Source: Calothrix sp. PCC 7103 (GTDB lineage: Bacteria; Cyanobacteriota; Cyanobacteriia; Cyanobacteriales; Nostocaceae). Taken from it: 64,000 bases of DNA. The translations under genes were made by a program, and so were the position numbers. The stretch is from the NCBI RefSeq assembly GCF_000331305.1, contig NZ_KB217478.1:7781481-7845480 (forward strand), written 5' to 3'. This document shows positions 17,221 through 26,000 of this stretch, in pieces; within the stretch, counting starts at the first letter, position 1, and each line of letters starts with the position of its first letter. The notes under the pieces were generated by a model, which worked only from the letters and a program-made list of their open reading frames with translations, made no database searches and was not told where the DNA came from.

Positions 17221-18030
17221 ATGAAAGGATTAAAAGGTAAGAATGCACTAATTACAGGCGCCACTTCGGGTATTGGGCAGGTGATAGCAATTCGTTTAGC
17301 TCAAGAAGGTTGTAATATTGCGATTAATTACCGTAGAAATATTGAAGATGCTGAAAATACGGAAGACATGGCAATGGAGAAAGCTTGTGGAGATATTAGC
17401 AATTGCGGTGTTAAGTCTTTACCAGTTAAAGGTGATGTCTCTAAAGAAGAAGATATTATTAACATGGTCAATACCGTAGTTCAGGAGTTCGGCAGTCTAG
17501 ATATACTAATTAATAATGCTGGAATTCAGAAAGAATGTGCTTCCCATGAGATTAAAACAGAAGATTTTGATTCTGTGCTAGGAGTCAACTTAAGGGGTGC
17601 TTTCCTCTGTGCGCGTGAAACCATCAAACACCTGCTTTCACAAAATCTATCTGGAGTAATTATTAATATTTCCAGTGTCCACGAAATTATTCCAAGACCG
17701 TTTTACCTTAGCTATTCCATCAGCAAAGGTGGAATGGAAAATATGACTAAAACTTTAGCGTTAGAGTATGCTAATAAAGGTATTCGTGTTAATGGAGTGG
17801 CGCCGGGAGCTACCATAACACCTATCAACGAAGAATGGGTTAATGACCCCGAAAAAAAAGCGCTTGTCGAAAGTCATATTCCGATGAGTCGCGCGGGAAC
17901 TTCAGAAGAAATGGCTGCTGCTGTAGCTTTTTTAGCATCTGATGAAGCTGCATATATTACAGGGCAAACACTTTTTGTAGATGGTGGCTTAACCCTGTAT
18001 GCAGATTTTCGAGAAGCTTGGTCTGCTTAG
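17221..18030 (+). CDS. Short-chain dehydrogenase, glucose 1-dehydrogenase-like
   Basis: This 269-residue classical SDR has cofactor motif TGATSGIG (12-19), NNAG after strand 4, NISS, and the catalytic Y-x-x-x-K in YSISK; the C-terminus has ITGQTLFVDGG. The overall pattern is that of Bacillus-type glucose 1-dehydrogenases (NAD(P)+-dependent oxidation of D-glucose), but SDR substrates cannot be read from sequence with confidence. A strong AAGGAG ribosome binding site precedes the ATG. The Na+/H+ antiporter gene follows after 15 bp, so cotranscription is likely. Confidence 0.88.
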   Translation: MKGLKGKNALITGATSGIGQVIAIRLAQEGCNIAINYRRNIEDAENTEDMAMEKACGDISNCGVKSLPVKGDVSKEEDIINMVNTVVQEFGSLDILINNAGIQKECASHEIKTEDFDSVLGVNLRGAFLCARETIKHLLSQNLSGVIINISSVHEIIPRPFYLSYSISKGGMENMTKTLALEYANKGIRVNGVAPGATITPINEEWVNDPEKKALVESHIPMSRAGTSEEMAAAVAFLASDEAAYITGQTLFVDGGLTLYADFREAWSA

Positions 18031-18045
18031 TTAAGGTAAAATTGA

Positions 18046-19593
18046 ATGATGGAAGAAGAACTTATCCACGCCAATCTGAAATCGTTTCTGTTAGTACTCT
18101 CAGTTTCTTTGAGTGTTGCAACGCTACCGCAAATATTTAGTTGGTTACGTCAAATTCCTTACACACTATTGTTAGTGATTGTTGGATTAATATTAGCTTT
18201 GGTAGATGTCAGATTAGTCAATCTATCTCCAGAGCTAATTTTGACTATTTTTCTACCACCACTATTATTTGAAGCCGCTTGGAATTTAAAATGGTCAAAT
18301 TTAAAACGAGATTTAGTACCAATTTGCTTGTATGCCATTTTAGGTGTACTAATTACAATTGCTGGTGTTGCGCTCGGTTTAAACCAGATTGCAGGAATGT
18401 CTTTAACTACTGCTTTATTAATTGGCGCCAGTTTGTCTGCTACTGACCCTGTTTCTGTAACTGCGTTGTTTCGAGAATTAGGCGCCCCGCAACGCTTGAC
18501 TACATTGATGGAAGGTGAGAGCTTATTCAATGATGGCATGGCTGTAGTGGCGTTTGGATTTTTAGTTGCATTACAACAGGGAACTGCACAATTAGCATTA
18601 CAACCTATTTTGGTTGAGTTGCTTTCAGTAGTTGGTATTGGTATTGCTGTTGGTTGCTTAATCGGATTTAGTATTTCTTATTTAACGCAACGCTTTGATT
18701 TGCCACTAGTAGAGCAATCTCTAACATTAGTTTCTGCTTATGGAACCTACCTCGTTACTGAAGATTTAGGAGGTTCTGGGGTAATTGGAGTTGTCACTTG
18801 CGGTTTGATATTGGGTAATTTTGGTTCTCGCATTGGAATGAACCCACGCACGCGACTCATTGTCAGCGAATTTTGGGAGTTTTTAGCCTTTTTTGTCAAT
18901 TCTATTGTGTTTCTGTTGATTGGCGACCAAATTCGTTTTGATGTATTGCAAGCTAATTTTATCACTATCGCCATTACAGTCGGCGCCATGATATTCGCGC
19001 GGGCAATTTCGATTTATTCGTTGAGTGCTTTAAGTAACTTCCTCGTTAAATCAGAAATTCCACTAACAGACCAAACGGTTGTTTGGTGGGGAGGATTACG
19101 AGGTTCGGTTTCTATAGCACTTGCATTAAGTGTATCTGTTGTAGTTCCAGCAAGGGAAGAAATTATTGCCACCGTCTTTGGTGTCGTTTTATTTACACTA
19201 CTAGTACAAGGACTAACGGTTAAACCTTTGTTAGAAAAGTTGCAGCTTATAGACAAACAACCATTACGTAAACTGTATACAGAAGCTGTAGCTCGTCAAG
19301 TAGCGCTGAATCGTGTACTGGAACATTTAGCACAAACAGAAAATCGTATAGGTATAGAGCCAGAATTTTATCGTTACCAGGAAACATTAATTAAGGGAGA
19401 ATTAACCCGCTTACAAACAGAAATAGACAAAATGCAAGATGAATATCCAAATTTACAGAAATTTACAAAACAACAACTACGCGAAGAACTGCTAGCAGTT
19501 GAAGCTGATACATATGGGGAATTTGTAAAAACTGGTTGGTTAAATAAAGAACTTTCGCCTTTTTTGCAAGATACGTATCAATCTTTAGAATGA
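18046..19593 (+). CDS. CPA1-family Na+/H+ antiporter (second of two)
   Basis: This 515-residue protein has about twelve hydrophobic segments to residue 400 (LTIFLPPLLFEAAWN, SATDPVSVTALFRELG with the ion-site aspartate, EGESLFNDGMAVV) and a charged helical tail to 515. It is similar in plan to the antiporter at 6418 but clearly diverged, so it is a paralogue and not a recent copy. It begins 15 bp after the SDR gene, in one transcriptional line with SOD, flavoprotein and SDR. The expected role is Na+ or K+ for H+ exchange in salt or pH homeostasis. Confidence 0.93.
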   Translation: MMEEELIHANLKSFLLVLSVSLSVATLPQIFSWLRQIPYTLLLVIVGLILALVDVRLVNLSPELILTIFLPPLLFEAAWNLKWSNLKRDLVPICLYAILGVLITIAGVALGLNQIAGMSLTTALLIGASLSATDPVSVTALFRELGAPQRLTTLMEGESLFNDGMAVVAFGFLVALQQGTAQLALQPILVELLSVVGIGIAVGCLIGFSISYLTQRFDLPLVEQSLTLVSAYGTYLVTEDLGGSGVIGVVTCGLILGNFGSRIGMNPRTRLIVSEFWEFLAFFVNSIVFLLIGDQIRFDVLQANFITIAITVGAMIFARAISIYSLSALSNFLVKSEIPLTDQTVVWWGGLRGSVSIALALSVSVVVPAREEIIATVFGVVLFTLLVQGLTVKPLLEKLQLIDKQPLRKLYTEAVARQVALNRVLEHLAQTENRIGIEPEFYRYQETLIKGELTRLQTEIDKMQDEYPNLQKFTKQQLREELLAVEADTYGEFVKTGWLNKELSPFLQDTYQSLE

Positions 19594-19649
19594 TGTTAAT
19601 TATGAACACTAGTAAAACACTATAGGTGTAATCATGTTTAAACTAACTT

Positions 19650-19862
19650 ATGGCACACGAAGAGCAAAAAGCTAAAATTGATTTTTCCAATGCGAAGGAA
19701 CCACCTCGCACTATTGATCCCAATGCTCCAGAAGGACCGATAATAAGCGATGATGAAGTGAGTAAGGATGATAACTTAAAGATGTTTGATGATTCGAGCA
19801 ATCAATATGAAAGTCGTCCTGATGGAGACCAAGTAGTTAAAGCCAATCTTTCTGGTGGTTGA
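19650..19862 (+). CDS. Small acidic hydrophilic protein, unknown
   Basis: This 70-residue protein (MAHEEQKAKIDFSNAKEPPR onward) has no hydrophobic segment and many D, E, N, S and P residues, so it is probably intrinsically disordered. It lies 56 bp after the antiporter gene on the same strand and is followed directly by a GTAGAGAC hairpin. I do not recognise a family. Coding bias and position support it being real; function is unknown. Confidence 0.6.
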   Translation: MAHEEQKAKIDFSNAKEPPRTIDPNAPEGPIISDDEVSKDDNLKMFDDSSNQYESRPDGDQVVKANLSGG

Positions 19863-19871
19863 AAAATGCTT

Positions 19872-19898
19872 GTAGAGACTTTACATGTAAGTCTCTAC
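19872..19898. repeat. GTAGAGAC-type hairpin after the 70-residue gene
   Basis: The arm GTAGAGACTTACA-like sequence pairs with TGTAAGTCTCTAC around CATG. It sits 9 bp after a stop codon and so could also terminate transcription of the antiporter operon. It belongs to the repeat family that is in-frame at 12580 and 56524. Confidence 0.8.
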
Positions 19899-19982
19899 TT
19901 CGGGCGCCGCCGCATACACACTACCGAGGCGTGATACTATAACTATCGTCATATACTAGTTCTATGCTCGAAACAGCAACGC

Positions 19983-20651
19983 ATGAACCAAATACTCATC
20001 GCCGAAGACAATCCCCGCATTAGTTCCTTCTTGGAAACAGGGTTACAAGCACACGGGTTCACAACAGCGATAGTAGCAACTGGTAGTGAAGCTATAAACA
20101 TTGCTGACAGTAAAATATTTGATTTACTAATTTTAGATATCGGTTTACCCGACCTCGACGGTTTTGATGTGTTGAGGAACTTACGTGGTAGAGGAGAGAC
20201 ACTCCCAATTATTGTACTAACAGCCCGTGATACCGTAGATGATACAGTTGCAGGATTAGAAGGAGGCGCCGATGATTATATTACCAAACCATTTCGCTTT
20301 GAAGAACTACTAGCGCGCGTCCGAGTACAAATGCGAAACCGTCATATTCCCCGTCAACAAGAAGACACTACATTAAGAGTTGGTGATATTTGTTTAGACT
20401 TGCTAACACGTCAAGTTTGGGTAGGAGATAACTTAGTAGAACTTTCCACCCGCGAATTTATACTTGCAGAAGTATTTTTGCGTCACCCCATGCAAGTACT
20501 AAGTCGGGAACAATTATTAAACCGAATTTGGGGATATGATTATGACCCAGGTTCAAATATAGTTGACGTATATGTTGGACACTTAAGAAAGAAATTTGGT
20601 AGCAGTCGCATAGAGACAGTTAGAGGTATCGGTTACAGATTGCGAAGGTAG
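19983..20651 (+). CDS. OmpR-family response regulator without adjacent kinase
   Basis: This 222-residue protein has a receiver domain with AEDN at 8-10, D52 in LLILDIGLPDLDG and YITKPFRFEELLARV. A Trans_Reg_C winged helix spans about 130-222 (LSTREFILAEVFLRHP, LSREQLLNRIWGYDYDPGSNIVDVYVGHLRKKF, ending in GIGYRLRR). All key residues are intact. No kinase gene lies beside it, so it is an orphan by position. Targets are unknown; it is one of three OmpR-type regulators in the window that could bind the TCAC 11-bp repeats. Confidence 0.93.
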   Translation: MNQILIAEDNPRISSFLETGLQAHGFTTAIVATGSEAINIADSKIFDLLILDIGLPDLDGFDVLRNLRGRGETLPIIVLTARDTVDDTVAGLEGGADDYITKPFRFEELLARVRVQMRNRHIPRQQEDTTLRVGDICLDLLTRQVWVGDNLVELSTREFILAEVFLRHPMQVLSREQLLNRIWGYDYDPGSNIVDVYVGHLRKKFGSSRIETVRGIGYRLRR

Positions 20652-20730
20652 ATAAATAATTTTATTTATTAGAAGATTTGATTTATTTATTACATGAAAT
20701 GCAAGCTTAATCCGTATTAAACAATATAAT

Positions 20731-20787
20731 CTTGTTGAATTATATAAATCTTGTGGAATTATATAAAACTTGTGGAATTATATAAAA
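20731..20787 (+). repeat. Three tandem 19-bp repeats before the invertase gene
   Basis: The unit CTTGTGGAATTATATAAAA occurs three times in a row (the first copy has two or three changes), and a partial fourth copy runs into a GGGATGGGC hairpin repeat at 20788-20817. The array starts 79 bp after the response regulator stop and lies about 180-240 bp before the invertase ATG. The rest of the 318-bp gap is AT-rich and shows nothing else I can name. Confidence 0.85.
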
Positions 20788-20817
20788 CTTGTGGGATGGG
20801 CATCCTTGCCCGTCCCT
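20788..20817. repeat. GGGATGGGCATC hairpin repeat
   Basis: CTTGTGGGATGGGCATCC is followed by a TTGCCCGTCCC arm that pairs with GGGATGGGCA. Related copies follow genes at 25970-26000 and 41311-41340, so this is a dispersed repeat that tends to lie just after coding regions. Confidence 0.8.
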
Positions 20818-20969
20818 AAAATAAATTATATACAGCAATCTTAATTTAAACTTAACATAATTTTAGGTACGTTCGTAATTATTCACACTATCTAATTACA
20901 ACAATATGTAAAATAATAGAACTAACCACAGTATTACTTTCACCTTCTTCTAATTAATTTATATAACTC

Positions 20970-22358
20970 ATGCCTCCGGTAAGAAACTTAGTTGAAGACG
21001 CTCAAAAAGCCCTTGAAGCGAGTATTATGTACTATAAAGGGCAAGCAGTAGGAACGATTGCCGCGCGTGATAGAGATGCACTTGCGCTCAACTATGACCA
21101 GTGTTTTGTGCGCGATTTTGTATCATCAGCATTAGTATTTTTAACAACAGGCAGAGAAGATATAGTTCGTAATTTCTTGGAAATAACCTTAACGCTGCAA
21201 AGCCAAGAACGACGAATGGACTGCTTTAAACCAGGACTCGGTTTAATGCCTGCTAGTTTCAAGGTAGAGTTACGTGGTGGTGGAGAAGTTCTAATTGCCG
21301 ATTTTGGCGAACATGCTATAGCAAGAGTCACTCCTATCGACTCTTGTTTATGGTGGATGATTTTGCTACGCGCTTATGTAAAAGCAACAGGAGATTTAGC
21401 GCTTGCAAACCGCAGTGACTTTCAACATGGAATGCGTTTGATATTGCGCTTATGTTTGGAAACCCGGTTTGATATGTATCCTACACTGTTAGTTCCCGAT
21501 GGTTCATTTATGATTGACCGTCGGATGGGTGTGTATGGGTACCCATTAGAAATTCAAGCTTTATTTTATGCAGCTTTACGGTCGGCAGAAGAATTATTGT
21601 TACCAAACGACTTAGATGGTATACGTACAGCAGTAATGGAACGTTTGGGTCATTTAGCTTTTCATATGCGAAGCTATTACTGGCTTGATATGCAACGCTT
21701 GAGCGAAATTTATCATTATAAAGGTGAAGAGTTTGGCATCAGAGCAGTTAACAAGTTTAATATTTACGCTTCTTCTATACCAGCTTGGTTTATAAATTGG
21801 CTTCCTGATGAAGGTGGATATTTTGCCGGAAATATTGGCCCCGGTTTAATAGACTTTCGCTTCTTTACGCTAGGCAATTTAATGTCGGTAGTTGCTTCGC
21901 TGTCAACTAAAGAGCAATCAAGTAATATTTTAACTCTTGTAGCAACCCGTTGGGATGATTTAGTAGGACAAATGCCAATGAAGATTTGCTTTCCCGCAGT
22001 AGAAGACCGCGACTGGCAATTATTTACTGGTTTTGACCCTAAAAATGTACCTTGGTCGTACCATAATGGAGGAAACTGGCCCGTTTTATTATGGTTTTTA
22101 GTTGCTGCCGCAGTTAAAACAGGTAATATTCAACTTGCAGAAAATGCCATTAAACTTACCGAAGCACGTTTGGGTAAAGACTTATTCCCCGAATACTATG
22201 ATGGTAAAAACGGGCGCCTCATTGGTAAAGAAGCGCGTCGTTATCAAACTTGGTCGATAGCTGCATTTTTACTATCAAAGCAACTTATCGCCAACCCAGA
22301 ACATTTAAAGCTAATCAGTTTTGAAGAAGATAACCGCACAATGGCATGTGAATTTTAG
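20970..22358 (+). CDS. Alkaline/neutral invertase (GH100)
   Basis: This 462-residue protein matches the cyanobacterial neutral invertase family over its whole length. Recognisable segments are [63 protein letters not shown] and a C-terminal [19 protein letters not shown]. These enzymes hydrolyse sucrose to glucose and fructose in the cytoplasm by an inverting mechanism; no signal peptide is present here. It is monocistronic. The long upstream gap holds three 19-bp tandem repeats that could be a control region. Confidence 0.93.
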   Translation: MPPVRNLVEDAQKALEASIMYYKGQAVGTIAARDRDALALNYDQCFVRDFVSSALVFLTTGREDIVRNFLEITLTLQSQERRMDCFKPGLGLMPASFKVELRGGGEVLIADFGEHAIARVTPIDSCLWWMILLRAYVKATGDLALANRSDFQHGMRLILRLCLETRFDMYPTLLVPDGSFMIDRRMGVYGYPLEIQALFYAALRSAEELLLPNDLDGIRTAVMERLGHLAFHMRSYYWLDMQRLSEIYHYKGEEFGIRAVNKFNIYASSIPAWFINWLPDEGGYFAGNIGPGLIDFRFFTLGNLMSVVASLSTKEQSSNILTLVATRWDDLVGQMPMKICFPAVEDRDWQLFTGFDPKNVPWSYHNGGNWPVLLWFLVAAAVKTGNIQLAENAIKLTEARLGKDLFPEYYDGKNGRLIGKEARRYQTWSIAAFLLSKQLIANPEHLKLISFEEDNRTMACEF

Positions 22359-22445
22359 AAAACGGTAGTAAAATTGGGACAGGTGTCAGAAAAAACTGCT
22401 GATTTGAATTACTTGCTTTCTCTGAATACTTAGATCAAATAAAAC

Positions 22446-23012
22446 TTATAATGGTAGTTGAATCTTTGGAGGGCCTGTTTCTTCAGAAATCCTCTCAATT
22501 TCAAAATTTTCTATATTACTTTCAAAACGATTGAAAATAACTCTAATTTCATCATATCCAATAGCTGATGAAGCTCCACGAGGTGTACTACACTTAACAC
22601 GCATTAAAGTTTGAAAGCCACCAAATTCTTCATTGATATAAAAAGTTCTGGTACAATCAAAACCAATAAAATTTTCTAAGGCTAATTGATTCAACGCAGC
22701 AACTCCCATACGACTATCAATCAGCGATTTGATTTCATCAATTTCTTGTTGCGCGGTCATTTTCCGCCATTTACTATTAGACATATTCTTTCCTACTAAT
22801 TCATTAATTCTAGACCAAGTTTGATTACCAACAATTCCATCTGCAAGTAAATTTTGCGACTGTTGAAACTTTATTACAGCGCTTTTTGTGTTGGCGCCAA
22901 AAATACCATCAACAGCACCTAAATAAAAATTGAGTTTTTTCAAGGATTCTTGCAGTTTTTTGACTTCTGCTCCACTTGAACCTTCTTTAAGTACGATAAA
23001 ACTAGTGGTCAT
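22446..23012 (-). CDS. Peptidoglycan-binding-domain protein
   Basis: This 188-residue protein has one PG_binding_1 domain at about 8-70 (LKEGSSGAEVKKLQESLKKL, then VDGIFGANTKSAVIKFQQ and DGIVGNQTWSRI). The remaining 110 residues are not familiar; they contain several cysteines and short hydrophobic strands. There is no signal peptide, which is unusual for a domain that normally binds cell wall, although similar cytoplasmic-looking cyanobacterial proteins exist. A TCACATTT half-site is 20 bp upstream of the start. It stands alone between the invertase and the ArsR-type regulator. Confidence 0.82.
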   Translation of the reverse strand: MTTSFIVLKEGSSGAEVKKLQESLKKLNFYLGAVDGIFGANTKSAVIKFQQSQNLLADGIVGNQTWSRINELVGKNMSNSKWRKMTAQQEIDEIKSLIDSRMGVAALNQLALENFIGFDCTRTFYINEEFGGFQTLMRVKCSTPRGASSAIGYDEIRVIFNRFESNIENFEIERISEETGPPKIQLPL

Positions 23013-23124
23013 AGTAAAAAATTACACCTAAAAATGTGAATCTATATTTAAAATCACCTCTCAACCTGCTTATTCCGCATATGTCGAAAAAATTATTGTG
23101 AGTGGCGCCATGATATATAGAGTA

Positions 23125-23152
23125 TTTATTTGAGCAATTATTCAATTGTTAA
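23125..23152. promoter_or_regulatory. Probable SmtB/ZiaR-type operator
   Basis: The stretch contains TGAGCAATTATTCAATTG flanked by AT-rich sequence, close to the TGAACA..TTATTCA pattern of the 12-2-12 imperfect inverted repeats bound by zinc-responsive SmtB/ZiaR repressors. It lies about 70-95 bp before the ArsR-family gene at 23220, which fits autoregulation. No metallothionein or ZiaA gene is adjacent. Confidence 0.6.
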
Positions 23153-23219
23153 ATAACTTTAACTTAACTTGCTATACTTTATATAGGAATATTAAGTAAC
23201 CATAAGTAGTTTTAGATAT

Positions 23220-23618
23220 ATGAGTAAACGCAAGCGCCAAGAAAGTGTCGAATTGTCTCAAGGACTAGAGGCGCCAAAGTGTGACGACCATTTAGTACAC
23301 TTAGAAAGCGTGCGCTCTATACAGTCACAAATATTACCAACTGACAAAGCGCAGCAGATGGCAGAAGTATTTAGTCTGCTAGCAGATACAAATCGTCTGC
23401 GTTTAATTTCCGCACTGGCATCACAAGAATTATGCGTTTGTGATTTAGCCGCAGTCACAAAAATGACCGAATCCGCTATTTGTCATCAACTGCGTTTATT
23501 AAAAGCAATGCGTTTGGTTAACTACCGTCGTGAAGGTCGCAATGTCTATTACACTTTGGCAGACGACCATATTGTAACTTTATATACTTCTTTAGCCGAG
23601 CATATGGAAGAAAAATAA
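23220..23618 (+). CDS. ArsR/SmtB-family metal-responsive repressor, ZiaR-like
   Basis: This 132-residue protein has a winged-helix core with the sensor string ELCVCDLAAV in helix 3, the recognition helix TESAICHQLRLLK and the wing YRREGRNVYYTLADDH. The CVC pair and the C-terminal D-x-H...H-x-x-E residues (DDHIVTLYTSLAEHMEE) correspond to the alpha3N and alpha5 metal sites of ZiaR/SmtB, so zinc (or Cd/Co) sensing with derepression is expected. An N-terminal extension with C and H (LEAPKCDDHLVH) also fits ZiaR. The operator-like sequence at 23125 supports autoregulation. The usual partner (ziaA or smtA) is absent from the window. Confidence 0.9.
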   Translation: MSKRKRQESVELSQGLEAPKCDDHLVHLESVRSIQSQILPTDKAQQMAEVFSLLADTNRLRLISALASQELCVCDLAAVTKMTESAICHQLRLLKAMRLVNYRREGRNVYYTLADDHIVTLYTSLAEHMEEK

Positions 23619-23680
23619 AATTTACAGACAAGTTTACAACAGGCGCCGTATACTAAATTCTCTAGGAATATGGTTGTTTT

Positions 23681-25963
23681 GTGTTTGATATGTCAAAATT
23701 TGATCCCCCTAAATCCCCCTTGATAAGGGGGACTTTAAGAAATTATTTAGATATAAACATTTTAAAAAATCTTCTGCCCCCCTTAATAAGGGGGTTTGGG
23801 GGGATTATAATTAGTGCTTCACTTCAAGTTAATAATCTAACCCTATCACTTGCCCAAAATGTAACCGTTCAGAAGGTGCCCATCACAGCAATAACCAATT
23901 CTTTATCACCACCACTGGCGCCAATAAAGCCCCACGAAGAAGTTCGTCACGGTGAAGTTATACGCGATGATTACTTTTGGTTGCGCGACAAACAAAACCC
24001 CGAAGTATTAAAGTATCTCAAAGCTGAAAATGCATATACTGAAGCAATGACAGCAAACCTGAAACCTCTGCAAGAAAAGTTGTATCAGGAAATGCTATCA
24101 AGAATACAAGAAAATAGAACTAGTGTAGCTGTGAGTGAAGGTAACTATGATTACTACACACGCTACGAAAAAGGCAAAAACTACGCCATCCATTGCCGCA
24201 AGAAGAAAACTGCGAACGCAAAAGAAGAAATAATACTCGATGAAAACAAAATAGCTGCACGCGAAAAATATTTGAATGTTAGTATGTTGAATGTTAGTGA
24301 TGATGGTAATTTACTAGCCTTTGGAATTGATACAAAAGGTGATATTCGTTATAATCTTCAAGTCAAAGATTTACGAACCGGAAAAATACTGCCTTTAACG
24401 ATTGAAAATATCGCTTCCTTAACTTGGGCAGATGATAATACCCTATTTTATATCACTCAAGACCCAATTACTAACCGTGCGAATACATTATGGCGCCTCA
24501 AGTTAGGAAGCAAACCTGTTAAAGTCATCGCAGAAAAAGACGTAGAATTTGTTTCACAAGTTAGTCGTACTAAAGACAAAAAGTATATTTTATACACAGT
24601 TAGTAGTAAGGATACTAGCGAAACGCATTATCTAGATGCAGCCAACCCTAATACCAATTTAAAAATTATCTCTAAACGTGCAAAAGGACATGAATACTCA
24701 GTTGAACACCGTTATGGTTTATGGTATATAGTTACTAATAAAAATATAAATAATCAAAAACTAATTAATAATCGGATTGTAACAGCGCCTGTTGGCAAAT
24801 CTAACGGTGCCGACTGGCAGGAGTTTGTAGGGCATAATCAAAATGTACTTATAGAAGATATTGATTTATATAAAGATTCTGCCGTCGTATCGAAGAAACA
24901 ACTTGGTTTAAATCAATTTATTGTATATAACTTTCAGACAAAAAAATGGCGTGAAGTTAATTTCCCTGAAAGTGCTTATACAGCAACTTTAGGGTTATAC
25001 CAAGATGGTAAAAGTGATGCTATCAATCAATCTTTTGATTCTAATTCTTTTCGCTATACCTACACCTCCTTAATTTCACCACCAACTGTTTACGAACAAG
25101 ACCTTGCTACAGGTATACAAAAAGTAATCAAGCGTAGACAAGTTCCAAATTACGATTCTACTAAATATACAACGCAAAGACTATGGGCGCCAGCCCGAGA
25201 TGGTATAAAGGTACCGTTATCTATAGTTTATCGTAAAGGAATAAAACTTAATGGTAAGGCGCCTTTGTTTCTTTACGGATACGGTGCATACGGTCTAGGA
25301 GAAGAAGCAAGATTTGATAGCAATTTAATTAGCTTACTTGATCGAGGTATGATTTATGCCATTGCTCATGTACGTGGTGGAAATGAATTAGGCAAGCAAT
25401 GGTACGAAGACGGTAAGCTGATGAAGAAAAAAAACACCTTTAATGATTTTATCGACAGTGCCGAATATTTAATTAGTAACAATTGGACATCCAAAGACCG
25501 TTTGCTAATTAGTGGTGGTAGTGCAGGTGGTTTACTTGTTGGTGCTGTAGTAAACATGCGTCCTGACCTTTTCAAAGCAGCACATCTTGATGTTCCCTTC
25601 GTAGATATTATAAACACAATGTGGGATGAAAGCTTACCACTAACTACCGAAGAATATCTTGAATGGGGCAACCCGCATGAAAAACGTGCCTATAGTTACA
25701 TGCGCTCTTATAGTCCTTATGATGATTTGGCGCGTAAAGCTTACCCTTCAATACTCGTTACTACCAATATTAACGACAGTCAAGTTGGATATTGGGAACC
25801 TACAAAGTATGTTGCTAAATTACGTACCCTCAAAACAGATAATAATCCTTTACTACTAAAAGTTAACCTAGAAGCAGGTCATCTAGGCGCCAGTGGTCGT
25901 TATGAAGAACTCAAAGATACTGCGTTTGAGTACGCTTGGATGCTCTCACAAGTTGGATTTTAA
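23681..25963 (+). CDS. ptrB: Oligopeptidase B / prolyl oligopeptidase family serine peptidase
   Basis: This 760-residue S9A peptidase has a beta-propeller from about 75 to 480 and an alpha/beta-hydrolase domain from about 490 to 755. The catalytic triad is visible: S614 in SGGSAGG, D699 in NINDSQV and H734 in AGHLGASGR. The overall sequence (PHEEVRHGEVIRDDYFWLRD near the start of the propeller and RGGNELGKQWYEDGK) fits oligopeptidase B, which cleaves short peptides after basic residues. The GTG at 23681 or the ATG at 23690 could start translation. The first about 45 residues are mostly encoded by a C-rich/G-rich repeat (DPPKSPLIRG and LPPLIRGFGG), inserted in or replacing a signal-peptide region. 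Confidence 0.9.
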   Translation: MFDMSKFDPPKSPLIRGTLRNYLDINILKNLLPPLIRGFGGIIISASLQVNNLTLSLAQNVTVQKVPITAITNSLSPPLAPIKPHEEVRHGEVIRDDYFWLRDKQNPEVLKYLKAENAYTEAMTANLKPLQEKLYQEMLSRIQENRTSVAVSEGNYDYYTRYEKGKNYAIHCRKKKTANAKEEIILDENKIAAREKYLNVSMLNVSDDGNLLAFGIDTKGDIRYNLQVKDLRTGKILPLTIENIASLTWADDNTLFYITQDPITNRANTLWRLKLGSKPVKVIAEKDVEFVSQVSRTKDKKYILYTVSSKDTSETHYLDAANPNTNLKIISKRAKGHEYSVEHRYGLWYIVTNKNINNQKLINNRIVTAPVGKSNGADWQEFVGHNQNVLIEDIDLYKDSAVVSKKQLGLNQFIVYNFQTKKWREVNFPESAYTATLGLYQDGKSDAINQSFDSNSFRYTYTSLISPPTVYEQDLATGIQKVIKRRQVPNYDSTKYTTQRLWAPARDGIKVPLSIVYRKGIKLNGKAPLFLYGYGAYGLGEEARFDSNLISLLDRGMIYAIAHVRGGNELGKQWYEDGKLMKKKNTFNDFIDSAEYLISNNWTSKDRLLISGGSAGGLLVGAVVNMRPDLFKAAHLDVPFVDIINTMWDESLPLTTEEYLEWGNPHEKRAYSYMRSYSPYDDLARKAYPSILVTTNINDSQVGYWEPTKYVAKLRTLKTDNNPLLLKVNLEAGHLGASGRYEELKDTAFEYAWMLSQVGF
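23702..23812. repeat. CCCCCTT...AAGGGGG repeat pair inside the peptidase N-terminus
   Basis: Two hairpins, around 23703-23733 (CCCCCTTGATAAGGGGG core) and 23776-23810 (CCCCCTTAATAAGGGGG core), are separated by about 45 bp of AT-rich DNA. Both are in frame in the oligopeptidase gene. This is a well-known dispersed repeat type in filamentous cyanobacteria, normally intergenic. Confidence 0.85.
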
Positions 25964-25969
25964 AACTGT

Positions 25970-26000
25970 CTTGTGGGATGGGTGTCCCCACCCGTCCTAA
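25970..26000. repeat. GGGATGGGTGTC hairpin between convergent genes
   Basis: CTTGTGGGATGGGTG pairs with the following CACCCGTCC. It fills the 33-bp gap between the convergent oligopeptidase and hemagglutinin genes and contains the stop codon of the latter (25997-25999). A terminator role is plausible. It is related to the repeats at 20788 and 41311. Confidence 0.8.
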
